DNA from: Berberis thunbergii
Taxonomy: Eukaryota; Streptophyta; Magnoliopsida; Ranunculales; Berberidaceae
Direction: 5' to 3'
Length of the DNA: 64,000 nucleotides
NCBI GenBank assembly: GCA_003290165.1
Contig: QNQO01002058.1
Coordinates: 62,001-126,000, forward strand
Part shown: piece by piece, positions 1 through 11,206 of the stretch
How positions within the stretch are numbered: position 1 is the first letter of the stretch
How the letters are laid out: each line of letters starts with the position of its first letter
Program-made: the position numbers and the translations under genes
The notes under the pieces: model-generated
Database searches by the model: none
The model's input: the letters and a program-made list of their open reading frames with translations, nothing else
Told to the model about the DNA's origin: nothing

Positions 1-329
1 TCTAACACATTGTCATTGACTAATTAGTCGGTGAGTTTTAAAGCGATTAATTGGTAAATCAGCCCAAAATCGTTGATTACTTATCCAAGGGATTATTCAA
101 ACAATTATTCAAAAATCAAGACGTTCTACAAGCATGAAGAGATTAATCATCGATCTAATAATATAGGGATGTACCTCAAGCTTTGTTTGATTTCAGATAC
201 GGTTTCAAGTTTCAACAGCCTCCAATCAACCAACTAAGATCATATATATGAATTGAAGAATGCATTTGTCATGGTAGGTTGCGAGAAGATATAATTGAAG
301 ATGCCAAGGTAACTTCATTTATTTTTTCT

Positions 330-1260
330 ATTGAAGTATGTTATGGATCTGTTTTGGTTGATGTGTACAGCAATGAAGTTGTTGCTTATTTGTATTGGTT
401 GCTGAAACTTTGGTCATTGTGATATCCTTCTTCATTGTTCATGTTATGCATTGTGTTTGGTAGTTGATCTTCTCCAAGAAAAAATTGTTGTCCACTCTTT
501 TTCCATCTTATGCGTCAAATGTGTTTTTTGGCCGGCAGGTTGACTAGAAAAGAACCTTAAGAGAAGCTTGTCTTTAAATTTACAAAAGTAGGGGGAGAAA
601 AAGGAAAATGAAAAAATTAAGGTTGTCTTTCTCTTGAAGATATCCATGGATTCTGAGTACCACTAAATCGGTTTACAAACTTGCCAAGTCAGTCTCTTTT
701 TTTTCTCCCTAGCATTATCAATACACCTAAATCTTGTTTAGCTAATATGGTTTGTACATAGGAAAATATTTGCCCTCTAGACAACATTCCCTGTTTTTGC
801 AACACTTCCAATCTTGTTTAGAACAATGGGCTATGTAGAGAACTTGTGCTTCACAATTCAAAACATTGGGTCTATCTGCAGTGTAAGTTGGTGGAGTTGC
901 CCTTTTATTCTCTTAGGTTCAGATGGGTACATCAGCACCTAATTTAATGTAATATCCCTTTGTATTGTGTCTTTCGGGTTTGCTCAGTGCATCATTCCCT
1001 TGCTTTTTGTTTTTCTAATAATATAATCTTTTTCTTGTTTTGCTTTATAAAAAAATAAAAAAAATAAAAAAAAAAAATAGGGTAGATCTCTGTGCGTCCA
1101 TAGGTTGTAAAGCTAGAAATAATCTTACAATAAGAATCGTTATACAAATTGGGGGAGTGGGTGTTACTTTGGCTTTTTACCGATGACCTTGTTTCCTTAA
1201 TATCGGTTGAGTGAAGCACTGACGCATGCCTTTCTAGGTGCAGGCAGAAGGTCAGCTATG
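330..1260. repeat. Diverged relative of the 40-61 kb tandem unit
   Basis: No gene is recognisable. The stretch shares an ordered series of short blocks with the tandem units further right: the 'gatatccttcttcattgttcatg' type block near 420 resembles 41065, the 'agaaaaaattgttgtc' block near 477 resembles 41110, and 'acacctaaatcttgttta' near 724 resembles 41797. An A-rich run lies at 1049-1077. I infer an old, strongly diverged copy of the same duplicated unit. Bases 1-330 and 1260-1850 show nothing I can name. Confidence 0.4.
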
Positions 1261-1849
1261 CTATAAATCGAATAACTCAGAACATTATAGATTTATTTCT
1301 TTTGAAACTTTGTGATTGTTTATCGCTAGTAATTGTTTGTTAACTATTAAAAAAGAGGTTACATATTTGTTGTTGAATGCCAGCTGATTCTTTTAGAACA
1401 TCCTCATTGCATTCAACACATCCTTTCTCAAAGTCCACTTCGTCATTGCCAAGACATCACGAGTAGAAGCTGGTTATTTCCATGGGACATTGATTATGAA
1501 TATCCTCCACATCCAATCTAAAGGAAGTTTTGCAAAATAGACAAAGTACGTCCCCTACCAATTTTTATTAATGTTGGTCAATGAAACTTTAGCTGCTGTG
1601 TATCCTTATTCACTTCCTCGTGTCCTATATTATGTTTGGTTGTTAAAAGTTAAAACCTGCACTAATCTCCATAGGTAAAAAGCAAAAATATATGTAGTTC
1701 TATTCTTGGTGGGAGATATTTTCATCTTCAAAAAGACCTAATGACATTTAAGTATTAGAGTCTGTTAATGTTTCCATTCCTTTATCTTCTAAATTCGTAA
1801 AGTAGGAAGAATGTGAGTGTGTGGAAATGGGTCGAGAATGGGTTGTTTT

Positions 1850-2000
1850 TGGCTTAAGTGTTCTAAAAATCGGTCTAGGCGGCGCTTAGGCGTTAGAAGG
1901 TGAAAAATCGCCCAGATTAATGGCTGGGCGGACAGTTTGGGCGGGATCTAGGCGGCCTAGGCGGGGTCTAGGAGGTCTGGGCAATTTTTATTTTATTTTT
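1850..2000. repeat. GGCGG/CTAGGCGG-rich dispersed repeat fragment
   Basis: A short G-rich island in AT-rich DNA, made of imperfect 'taggcgg' and 'ggcggcctaggcgg' motifs. Islands of this kind are common as subterminal repeats of plant DNA transposons. I could not find a matching second end or a target-site duplication, so the class is unassigned. The following 640 bases (2000-2640) are AT-rich and show no gene. Confidence 0.35.
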
Positions 2001-2645
2001 TAATAAGGCTGATTGTGTTCTTATTTTATTTTTCATTCATATTTTTTAGAAATAAACTATTTAATTATTTTTTATTCAATATATGTCTAAATGTAGCAAA
2101 AGATGATTACTTAATAGAATTCTCAAAGGATCTGCAGGTACCAATTTTACTAATATAAATTTTATCAAACATAACTGAGGTTATTCATGCAATTTGAAGA
2201 AAAATAAAAGAGTACACAAATTCAAATTTATATAAAGTACCCATCATGATCAACTTCAGTCATTTGAGTTTTAATAAATTTTGTTAACGATTGTTAATTT
2301 TTCATGTTTTTAAATTTTGCATATATATATTGGCATTAAATTGGATGTAATTGATAAGGTATTATGTTTAACTTTTTGTAAATTATTAAAGTTATAATAC
2401 AAAACTTAAAGACACACTTTACTCAAATAGAAAAATGGTTTTCTAATATAGTCGTTGATTTAGCCTCTAAAGAAAGAAACATCAATGTGTTTTTCAATAA
2501 AAGTCAATTGTTCAACACAGCGGGTGTTATGAAAAATAAAAACAAACAAACAGAGAAGAATGATAGAGTTGATACATATGCATACAATATTCATGATAGA
2601 TTGTTATATATCCATAAATCATTTGGTAATTGGATTTTTTGCAGC

Positions 2646-3125
2646 CGATAAAAGTAGATCCAATTTAGACTCGGGTTAGAGCAGACCCTAAATTGGGATC
2701 CCACCCTAAGAACACCCACCACTTAAACGAGTTACCTTCCATCTTTGACCCTAGCTAACATCTTCTTCCCCGCTCCCTCCATTAAACCAAGCCAGACTCT
2801 CTCTACTATCAAACCGTTAGAGTGAGGGAGAGGGAGGTGATGTTGTAATGGAGTCGAGAGGGAGATAAAAGTTGGGAAGAAAAGTGAAAAATATTTTAGT
2901 TTGAGAGTGAGGAGGGTTTAAGAGAGGAAATGGAATGGTGGAGATAAGAGAATTGGGGGATGAAGAAGGGTAGTTAGGTAAATAATGGGGAAGATATGGA
3001 AATCAAATTCTGTTTTTTAGGTCAAGCAGGGTGTTCTAATTCATAAAAGAGAATATTCTATAAAGTTAGTGTTTTGTTTATAATATTGGGGGTATGCTCT
3101 ATTCAAAATGGATCTGCTTTTTATC
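2646..3125. mobile_element. Possible MITE with imperfect inverted ends
   Basis: The left end reads 'gataaaagtagatcca'; the right end read on the opposite strand begins 'gataaaaagcagatcca'. Further inward both ends keep a 'gagca-accc' block and an 'agaacaccc' block in inverted orientation. The interior is a CT-rich stretch followed by a GA-rich stretch that could fold on each other. No clear target-site duplication was found. Probably a degenerate non-autonomous DNA transposon of about 480 bp. Confidence 0.4.
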
Positions 3126-3745
3126 AATATGTGGTCAACATGAGTTAGAGAGATTCGTGGAGGAATATTGGGTGGAGCTTGATTTTGTGTGAGATGTTCC
3201 TGCTATTTCTCACTCAAAATCGAGCACAACCGAGATGTTTTTGTTTATATATGATGGTTAGGTTACAACGAGTAATGTAGAATTTTTTTCATTTGGTGGT
3301 GTCTGCGGGTCAATTGTTTTGGAATAATCTTTTGCAGCATTGACGGTTGGTTTGATCGCCTGTCTTACATTGTAATTGTAGTTTTCCCATGTTTTCTTGC
3401 ATCTGATTTGAATTTACTCATTTCTTGGATATCTATTATTTCGGGGTCGGAACACCTTTTTGGTTGTTCTAATAAGGTAATGTAAAGCTAATACGCTCTT
3501 AACTAAGGTTTCTATGAGTGGGTGAGTCGAGATCTATTATTGACGCTACTTTTTTTGCGCTTCGTCCAACTTTGTCCTCATGAAATTGGTGTTCTTTAAG
3601 TTCAGAAACCCTTTTTCTTTGTTTGATATGTTTATGGGTCTTAAATATTTGTTTTTGGCCTTATTTGAGTCAGCTCAAACATATTTTCGATGTATTTCTC
3701 AACGATCTTTAACATATTTTCATTGTAAGTTTCTATGATCTTTAA
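3126..3745. repeat. Spacer with a block shared with 61140-61290
   Basis: No gene seen. Bases 3540-3700 align with 61140-61290: both contain 'gggtcttaaatattt' followed by a 'ttttggcctt' block and 'gagtca-ctcaa-catatttt'. This links the left edge of the window to the right-hand duplicated region. Confidence 0.4.
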
Positions 3746-4091
3746 GGGCGTGTTTGGTTGCATCGAGTTTAATTATGTGGAATTCATAGGGAACAATTCA
3801 TTTTTAAGGCTAACTTGATCAAAATGGAGAGATTATTTATCACCAATTCTAGAATTTTTTTTTTTTTAGTAAATGATGGAAGTTCAACTCCCATGACCGA
3901 ACTCCTCACCCCTCCCCCCTCAAAGATAGATTCCCATGATCATAGGAGTTCAACTCCCATGATAAATAAATAAAAAACTCTAGATTTGTGATAAATGGTC
4001 CCAATCATTTTCATCAAGTTAGCCTTAGAAATATATAGTACCCACATAGATTCCATTCATGAGATCCAAATCTATACAACCAAACGCATCC
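3746..4091. mobile_element. PIF/Harbinger (Tourist-like) MITE
   Basis: A 346-bp fold-back element. The left end GGGCGTGTTTGGTTGCATCG pairs with a right end whose complement is GGATGCGTTTGGTTGTATAG. It is flanked by a 3-bp TAA duplication (3743-3745 and 4092-4094), the hallmark of PIF/Harbinger elements. Inverted similarity extends about 110 bp inward from each end ('ggctaacttgat' with 'atcaagttagcc'). The centre (about 3860-3970) interrupts the palindrome and contains two direct copies of 'agttcaactcccatga'. There is no coding capacity, so it would depend on a transposase elsewhere. Confidence 0.85.
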
Positions 4092-4599
4092 TAAATCTGT
4101 TTAGATTTTAATGTTAAACATACCACATGCTATGTAGTCTCGGGTGATGCCTAAGCAGGCATCCGATACGAGAACCGCCTCGCCTTTGCAAGATATGGTG
4201 TTTTCAATTGGAAAATTCCACCTCTACATTTTGGAAAATTCAAATCTCTATTAGTGGTTTTATACTATTAGATTTTATATACTCCACAATGATGCATATA
4301 AGTGAGACTTTGATTGATTTTGTCTTATATACAAGTATTGAACATATTTGATATCTAGAGTTTGAAGAATTTTTTTTTATCTTTGGAACCACAAACTACA
4401 AGGGGATATTATTTTATGTATGGTGGGCTGGCGTATTTTTTCCTTAACTATAAATGTGAGGATTTTCTAATTGGTGATTTACTGGAAAAAGTTGTATTAC
4501 ATTCCACCCTAAATCTAAAGAGAATTACAATCTATGTAACAAACTATGCTCTAGTGGTTTTTGGTGTATATAGCTAATTGAGTACAATTTCCATTATAT
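4092..4599. other. Spacer without recognisable gene
   Basis: AT-rich sequence after the Harbinger-type MITE. A 71-codon open frame at 4362-4577 has no recognisable domain and is not treated as a gene. Confidence 0.5.
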
Positions 4600-4826
4600 A
4601 GTTACTAATTAAAATTAATAATAATAATAATAATATATTAAATAAATAAGTTCGGGACGGGATGAGATGGGCGGGATTGAAAATCTTTATCTCGATCACA
4701 TCCCAGTCTAGATTGGGATGGGATGGGATCAGGATGAGTTTGATCAATCTAAAAAAAATTTGAAAATTCGGGACGAGACGTGACCTGAGAAGGAATCGGG
4801 ATCGCTGGATGGGATGTCTACCTCTA
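4600..4826 (-). mobile_element. One-ended remnant of the 11207-12167 hAT-type family
   Basis: Read on the minus strand this matches the first ~220 bp of the element at 11207-12167. It has the same order of GGGAT/CCCGT subterminal blocks, the same 'gggattgaaaatctt' block and the same AT-rich run of 'attaat' repeats. Its outer end is ATGTCTACCTCTA (4814-4826), the decayed equivalent of ATGCCCACCCCTA. The opposite end was not found, so this is a truncated relic. Confidence 0.65.
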
Positions 4827-5616
4827 TCAATGATTGTGTCTGCCTCTGTAAGAATATCCTATGTTTGCTCAAAAATGGGAAAGAAGTCACACAAGTTGGG
4901 AATCGTGTGTGTGTTGTGACGGTGCCTTTAACTTCCTCAAAACGTTGGATGGACTCTGACAAACAGTAGGGCTCAGCTTGCTCTTCACATGTTCAGACAA
5001 AGTCATTTGGATCCAACAATGTCTTGCATAGTTTTTGTTACATTGCGGCAATTTCATACCATGACTTAATCGAATATGTCTCAACTTGCATCACAGTGGA
5101 GGGGGTAGTTGGGTGTACATCACTAGCAACTAATGGTGGGTTGGGGTTATGAAGTGTACATGTCATGATATGGGAAACTCATTTTTAATTTATTTAATTT
5201 TTAATTCTCATAGCTGGGGTGCCGTCATAAGATTTGGGATAAAAACAACCAATGGGACCAGGGACTAATTTATAAAAAAGGGTGAGGGACCAAAGTAAAA
5301 ATATTGTAGAGTGACTAACTAAAAAAATCATATCTTCTTCTCCAACAAGATATGTAACAACATATCCAAAAAATGGGGGGTTTGCTCACGAACGTGGAAG
5401 GGGTCGGGTTTTGCAATAGCGTGACTAGCCGGGGAGGATTCCAGGTTGGAGCTCGGGTGGGACGAAAGTTGTCCGCCACATTAAAATGGGTTTGAGGTTA
5501 AATCATTATTTTTTTCTTCGCTCTTTGCATGAAAAAAGGGAAAAATATTGTTTGTTCAAAAAAAAAAAACCTCGGTTGTTTTTTTCTTTTCGACATAGAA
5601 AGACCCTTTCTTGTGG
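4827..5616. other. Spacer without recognisable gene
   Basis: I see no gene, RNA gene or clear element here. Two overlapping short open frames on the minus strand (4744-5084) carry no recognisable domain. Confidence 0.5.
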
Positions 5617-5782
5617 TTATACATTTCTAATGAATTGAGCTCGTATAGGCATTTTTGTCATAACGATTGAAATAGCTTCTCTAACTACGCTTTCTGATAC
5701 TCCACTCATTTCATAAAGTATTCGATCAGGTTTAACAACGGATACCCAATATTTGGGGATCCTTTCCCTGAACCCATACTCG
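5617..5782 (-). pseudogene. rpl16: Plastid ribosomal protein L16 fragment (nuclear plastid DNA)
   Basis: The minus strand encodes the C-terminal third of chloroplast ribosomal protein L16, a 50S subunit protein. Visible conserved stretches are [28 protein letters not shown] and KMPIRAQFI, followed by a stop at 5617-5619. A one-base deletion after the GKGSP codons, within the C run near 5756-5759, breaks the frame, and homology stops at about 5782 where the rest of the protein should begin. A truncated, frameshifted, isolated fragment in repeat-rich DNA is expected for plastid DNA moved to the nucleus. The residues match plastid rather than mitochondrial L16. Confidence 0.85.
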
Positions 5783-8411
5783 TTGAAGAGGGGCGGGCGT
5801 TGTTGCTGGATGGTGGTGGAGACAGTGGGAAGGACATGCGATGGGGGAAGAGGTGATCACCCTACAGATCTGACTAGATGACAAAGGGCCTGCAGAGAGA
5901 TGGGTTGAGTTGTGATGAACGATAGTTGTGATGGACTATTGCGACGGCGGGACAAGGTTGCGACGCAAGGTGGCCAGAAGTCAGCTGATCAATGATTGTG
6001 GTTGTGACACAGCTGCGATGATGGTTGGGCCTGCGATTGGCGGCAACTATAATGGCTTAAATTGCTAGTGAGTTTGTTCGTTTATATTCTTCAAACCTTC
6101 AATGATTTTAAAATATTTGCCAATGGGGTACCAGTTCAGTGGTAGACTTATGACAGATGGAATCACAGTCCAGTATTCAAACCCTGCCGGCAGCATTTGG
6201 AGTGGGATGGGTTTAAGGGATAAAAAAATTCAAAATATTTATTCTTCTTCCTTCAAACCTATTTTTTTCAAATCGAACCAACCAGAATCGTTTGGCTCTA
6301 TACCAATTGATAGAATTTAAAAGAACTATAATCGAAATAATATGAATAGAATTGAAATAACGGAATACTTCGAAATAACAACGGTAAAATAAATAGAAAA
6401 ATAACAAATAAATAAATATAACTTTTATATCATAAAAAACAAAATTACAATGATCAACGTACACTCATACTTATAACTAACCTAACTTCTAAAACGAACC
6501 CTAAAACTAATAGGAAACACTGTTCTAATAATACCAGAAATCTTAATATGCCTAAAATATTACTATTCATAATATTACTGCTTTCCTAATTACATCATAA
6601 ATAAGAATTAAATGTGGATAAATCTCAAGGGTATGTGAATCACCACATTCCAAAATAATGATGTAACAGAATGTATTTTCAATTTCTCTCCAAATACTTA
6701 AATCACATGGTTTTGCAACCTACATGACTTAATTTATAGGATTTAAGAAGTAAAAGTATTTTCGTTTCCCTCAAACTTTAACAAATCCATTGTTTCATTT
6801 CTAAAACATCGTTGAAATTTGGTTATGTTTTCATTAGAAAAATCCTAAAAACGAGAAAATATAAATTTATTCTTTCAAATAAAAAATATTATCTGTTAAC
6901 AAATGATACTTCCTTTCGAAGTATTTCTTTCAATTAATTGCTCTACTTTACTACATAAAAGAAAATACAATTTATCTACCATTATATTTTCTTTGGGTCC
7001 AATCTCTTCCCCTTGCGATTGGAGGATTACCTCTTCATGAATTATGTAAATAAACTAATACTTAAAATGAATAATTGAGGATGAGAAACTATTGCTAAAA
7101 CGAATGAAATGAAAAACAAGAAATGATTAAATAAAAATGAAACTTACATCTACTTCAATGAAAAAAAATGAAATATAAACTAAAAGCTTGCACTTATATA
7201 CACTTTCTCTCCAAAAATAAAAAAATAAAACTTGCAGTTCTCTAAACTTTCTTGATAGTTCATAGTGACAGTGCAAACGGTTGGATTTCACATTTGTTTT
7301 TGCTTGCTTGTACTCAATTAGGAAAGTTATTCATCTCTTGAATTCTCATTTCTTTATGTTTCAATATATTATTAAGTAACAAAAATAATTTGTTTCGAAC
7401 TCATTGGAGTTCCAAACTTCTTTATTTTCTACATTGGGTTTAAATAGACAAGATAAATAATAAAACCAATAGAAAGAGAAACCAATTAGAAGGAAAATAG
7501 GAAAAATGAATCGCTAGTGATGATCAATAGGTTGTGGGCTCTCAAGAACATATATTACTAAGAGAGCATCGGGTGTGTAGTTGCACTCATTGGAGAAAGT
7601 TTTTATTACATAGGTTTAATGATTAATAGATACGTAGGTAAAATTTCTCCAAATATACGACACTTGGGAAAAAAGTGATTATAACTTTTATTACATATGT
7701 TAAAAAATATATTATTGTTTTGCAATTGCAGAAAATAATACAAGTGTTAAAAAAAGACAATGCTTTTAGTTGAAAGCAGTTATAATGTCGATATATTCGT
7801 AGTCATAGTCTTACATTTCTTTATTATATTTTCTTTTTTACCAAGGTTTAATTCCATAACACCTTAGGGTTATTATGTTTGTTTGTTGTTTTTTTCTTCT
7901 TTTTTAAACTCCTTGGGCCTATCTTTATCTTATTGATTTAGTTTTAAAAAGTTACATTATTACTACATTTTATTTGATTTAGTATTTATATATACAGAAA
8001 CACCATTTGTAAATTTACTTATACAAAATTAGGTTTTATACAACTAATGATTTTTTTTGTCTATTCTAAATTATTAAATTAGTATATATATGAAAAAAAA
8101 ATTGTCTCTTTAATCTCATCTACAAATATTCTTCTGCGATTAAAACTTTTATCTATTAGCCTAGGGCATTTCAAGTTGTTGGCTCCGCCCATAGTCGTTT
8201 GCTTATCAAACAATATTTAAAATATCTTTACATTTTCATATAGCAACCATGTAGTATAATTTCCCTTAAATGTTTTTTTATTTTATTTTATCACAATCAC
8301 GTCTTAAAATGAGTTGTGGACAATTTAATTGTGTTCAATGACCACCCATCATTAACAACTATATCATTATAACCACTACTACCACTCCACAACCACACCA
8401 CTATTAGCACC
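5783..8411. other. AT-rich spacer without recognisable gene
   Basis: A long AT-rich interval. Bases 5800-6060 are comparatively G-rich with 'gcgacggcgg' type runs; the remainder is AT-rich with homopolymers. Open frames at 6102-6320 and 6213-6464 have no recognisable domain and biased composition. No transposon ends were identified. Confidence 0.5.
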
Positions 8412-8424
8412 ATGCCATATCTAC

Positions 8425-8472
8425 CACAACCACAACCACCACCACAACCACAACCACAACCACCACCACCTT
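8425..8472. repeat. CCACAA/CCACCA microsatellite
   Basis: Imperfect tandem CCACAA and CCACCA hexamers. They create an open frame at 8412-8615 rich in Pro-Gln, which is a by-product of the repeat. Confidence 0.7.
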
Positions 8473-8889
8473 CACACCCATCATATCATGCCACAATTAT
8501 ACATGATTCTTGTAGAGGTGGAGAGCAGGGATGTACATGTCTCACATGCTTAAGCAGTCTCCAAGGTGATGATGGGCATGTGGTGTTGGGTTATTTAGTC
8601 CCACATCACGTGTAAAAGGGGTTGGAAAATGGGTTCATATGGATTCGTCATTGAAAGGCAAGTAAGGTGGATCAAAAAATGTGAAAGAATGCTTGCCAAA
8701 AAAAGTGGTTAAGGTATGGCGAAAGCTCATATTGGCTGCCAAAATTAAAATTTTCAAACATTCAGACTATAGTGACTACACTGGTGTGTGGTCATTATGA
8801 CAAATCTGATTAGAGAGTTGTCTTGGCAATATGATGTGATAAGATACATTAGGATAATGTATGTGTAGGCAGTGCGTTACTTTCCATTC

Positions 8890-9180
8890 AGTTAGGCATA
8901 AACTAATGAGGGTCAAATTAAAAAACCGAATGTGGATAAGATCTAATCACTACAATGTGGACAAAATCAGATGTTGATCGAATAAGAATGATAATGAAAC
9001 ACGACGACGCGGATATGATCAAATAAGCATGACAAAAATGGATTGAATTGAATGCGGATAGGATTTAAAAAAATGTACGAATATGATCAAATAAACATGA
9101 CAAGAATATATAGGATTGGATGTTGATATGATAAAAAAAAAATTTAGATAAGATTGAATGAGCATGATAAAAATGGTAGG
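8890..9180. repeat. Diverged direct repeats with GATCAAATAA-CATGA motifs
   Basis: About four imperfect copies of a unit containing 'gatcaaataagcatgacaa' and 'ggattgaatg-ggatagga' occur in succession. No coding content is seen. Function and origin are unknown. Confidence 0.5.
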
Positions 9181-9239
9181 TACTATATAGCAACGCGTCT
9201 GCTTAGAAGATTAATACATACAAAAAATCAAGAAAAGAT

Positions 9240-9600
9240 GTGGAAGAACTGAGGAAAGAGGGAAAAAAAACAGAAACAAAAAGGAGGAAGAAGAAGAACC
9301 AGAATCTGAGAAAGAAAATCAGAGCCATACCTTCGATCCGCTGCTTCTGCTCAGATCTGAGAAAGATGGCTCATATCTGCTCCGTCACGACATCTTTCCC
9401 TCGACTCCGGCTCAGATCCGCTGCTTCTCTGCATCTCACTGCATCTCTCTGCATCCCTCTGAATCTTGACTCTCTGCATCGATTGTGTGTTGAATCGATT
9501 TCTGCGGTAGTGTGGGTTGAATCAATCTCTGCGGTTGTGTTGTGTGTGTTGTGTTGTGAAAATGTGAATCGATTTTTAGATTTCTTTATATACGAAGGTC
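9240..9600 (-). other. Possible captured promoter and leader exon
   Basis: On the minus strand there is a TATA-like 'tatataaag' near 9585-9593, then a pyrimidine/CA-rich leader-like stretch, and near 9330 a 'gaag|gtatgg' that could be a splice donor followed by a T-rich intron-like run. No protein is recognisable on either strand; the 152-codon plus-strand frame at 9240-9698 is low-complexity. I infer, weakly, the start of a host gene carried here by a repeat. The next 300 bases up to 10000 could be the leader of the hAT gene that follows. Confidence 0.2.
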
Positions 9601-11206
9601 AGGGTCAGGGACCCCTAAATAATTATTTTTTATTAATTATCATACTTAAACCCTCAAAGACAATTAAAATGATAGAGACAACCTTAATTTCCAGTTAAAG
9701 CTTTTGTCTATAAAGAGCAAACCCGATCACCCATTAACTTTTCTAAACCTAACTTTTCTCAAGTAAAGAAAAGCATACCTTTTGCAAACTCCATTTTTCT
9801 ATGGAAAATCTCTTCTTTCAATGTCCTTCAATGACTACCACCAACAAGTGATTATTTCTTTAACTTCTTCCATAGTCTTCTACTTCATACATTAAGTGTT
9901 TTCACCAAACAAATGAGGTTTTGCTTCAACCAAAGGTAAAAAAGTTTACTTCTCATTGTCTTTTGATACTTTTCATTAGATTACTTTGCTATTATCACTA
10001 TGCTAGATGTAGCTTGGGAACATTGTGTTGTTGTGAATAATAATAAACAACATGTTAAGTGTAATTATTGTGGAAAAGAGATGTGGGGAGGGGTTTTTAG
10101 AATGAAAAATCATCTTGGAAGAACAAACAAGGATACTTCACCATGTTTGAGCAATTCATATGAAAATTATTTACTATTCAAGAAGATGTGTACCGATAAA
10201 GTGGTTGCAAAGATTGTTGAAAGGAGGGAAAGGAATGCTCCAATGTATGGGGATGATGGAAATGTAGGTGAAAGCAAAGTTGATTATGGAGGTGAAAAAA
10301 AACAAACTACCATGAATGAGATATGGAAACCAACTAATAGGGAAAAATGTTGTGTCAAAATTTCTAGGTTCATTTATGGATGTGTTTTGCCTTTCAACAT
10401 TGTTACAAGTGTATATTTTAAAGAGATGATTGATGAAATTTGTAAGTTTGGGAGTGGATTAAAACCTCCCACTTACTATGAAATTAGGAACACCTACTTG
10501 AAGAAGGAAGTGGAAGAGGTGAATGTGAAGCTTAAAGCCTACAAGAAAGATTGGAAGAAATATGGATGCACTATTATGTCCGATGGGTGGACCGATGGTA
10601 AAAGTCGAAGCATTACAAATTTTCTTGTTAATAGTCCAAAGGGAACTGTTTTCTTGAAGTCGCTTGATACATCAAGCATATTTCATAATGCTGAAAAATT
10701 GTACTTGATGTTGGATGAAGTGGTACAGGAAGTATGTGAAGAAAATGTAATCTAAGTGTGCACGGATAGTGCCTCGGCTTATGTCAAAACTGGGGAATAC
10801 CTTATGAAAAATAGGCCACACCTCTTCTGGTCTCCTTGCGCAACACACTTGATAGATCTTATACTTTCGAGCATTGGTGATTTGCCTCTCCCAAGTGAAA
10901 CCGTTAAAAAGGCCAAGAAAGTAACGGTGTACATTTATAGCCACACGTGGGTATTGAGTCTCATGAGAGAGCACACTAATGGTAGGGAGTTAGCAAGGCC
11001 GGTCATCACTCGATTTGCCACAGCCTACCTCACATTACAAAGCATTCTTGATAATAGGGTTGGCTTGAGGAGTATGTTTACTTGCACGAAGTGGAAAGAG
11101 TCTCATTTTTCAACGAAGCCAGAGGCACTTGAGGTAATGCATATTATACTAGGGGATAAACAATTTTGGCCCGGAGTGAAGTATAGTATTAATTGTGCAT
11201 CTCCAT

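Noticed and set aside
4135..4200. tRNA-like stretch
   Set aside because: No cloverleaf with A and B boxes in proper spacing could be drawn; no tRNA or rRNA gene was found anywhere in the window.
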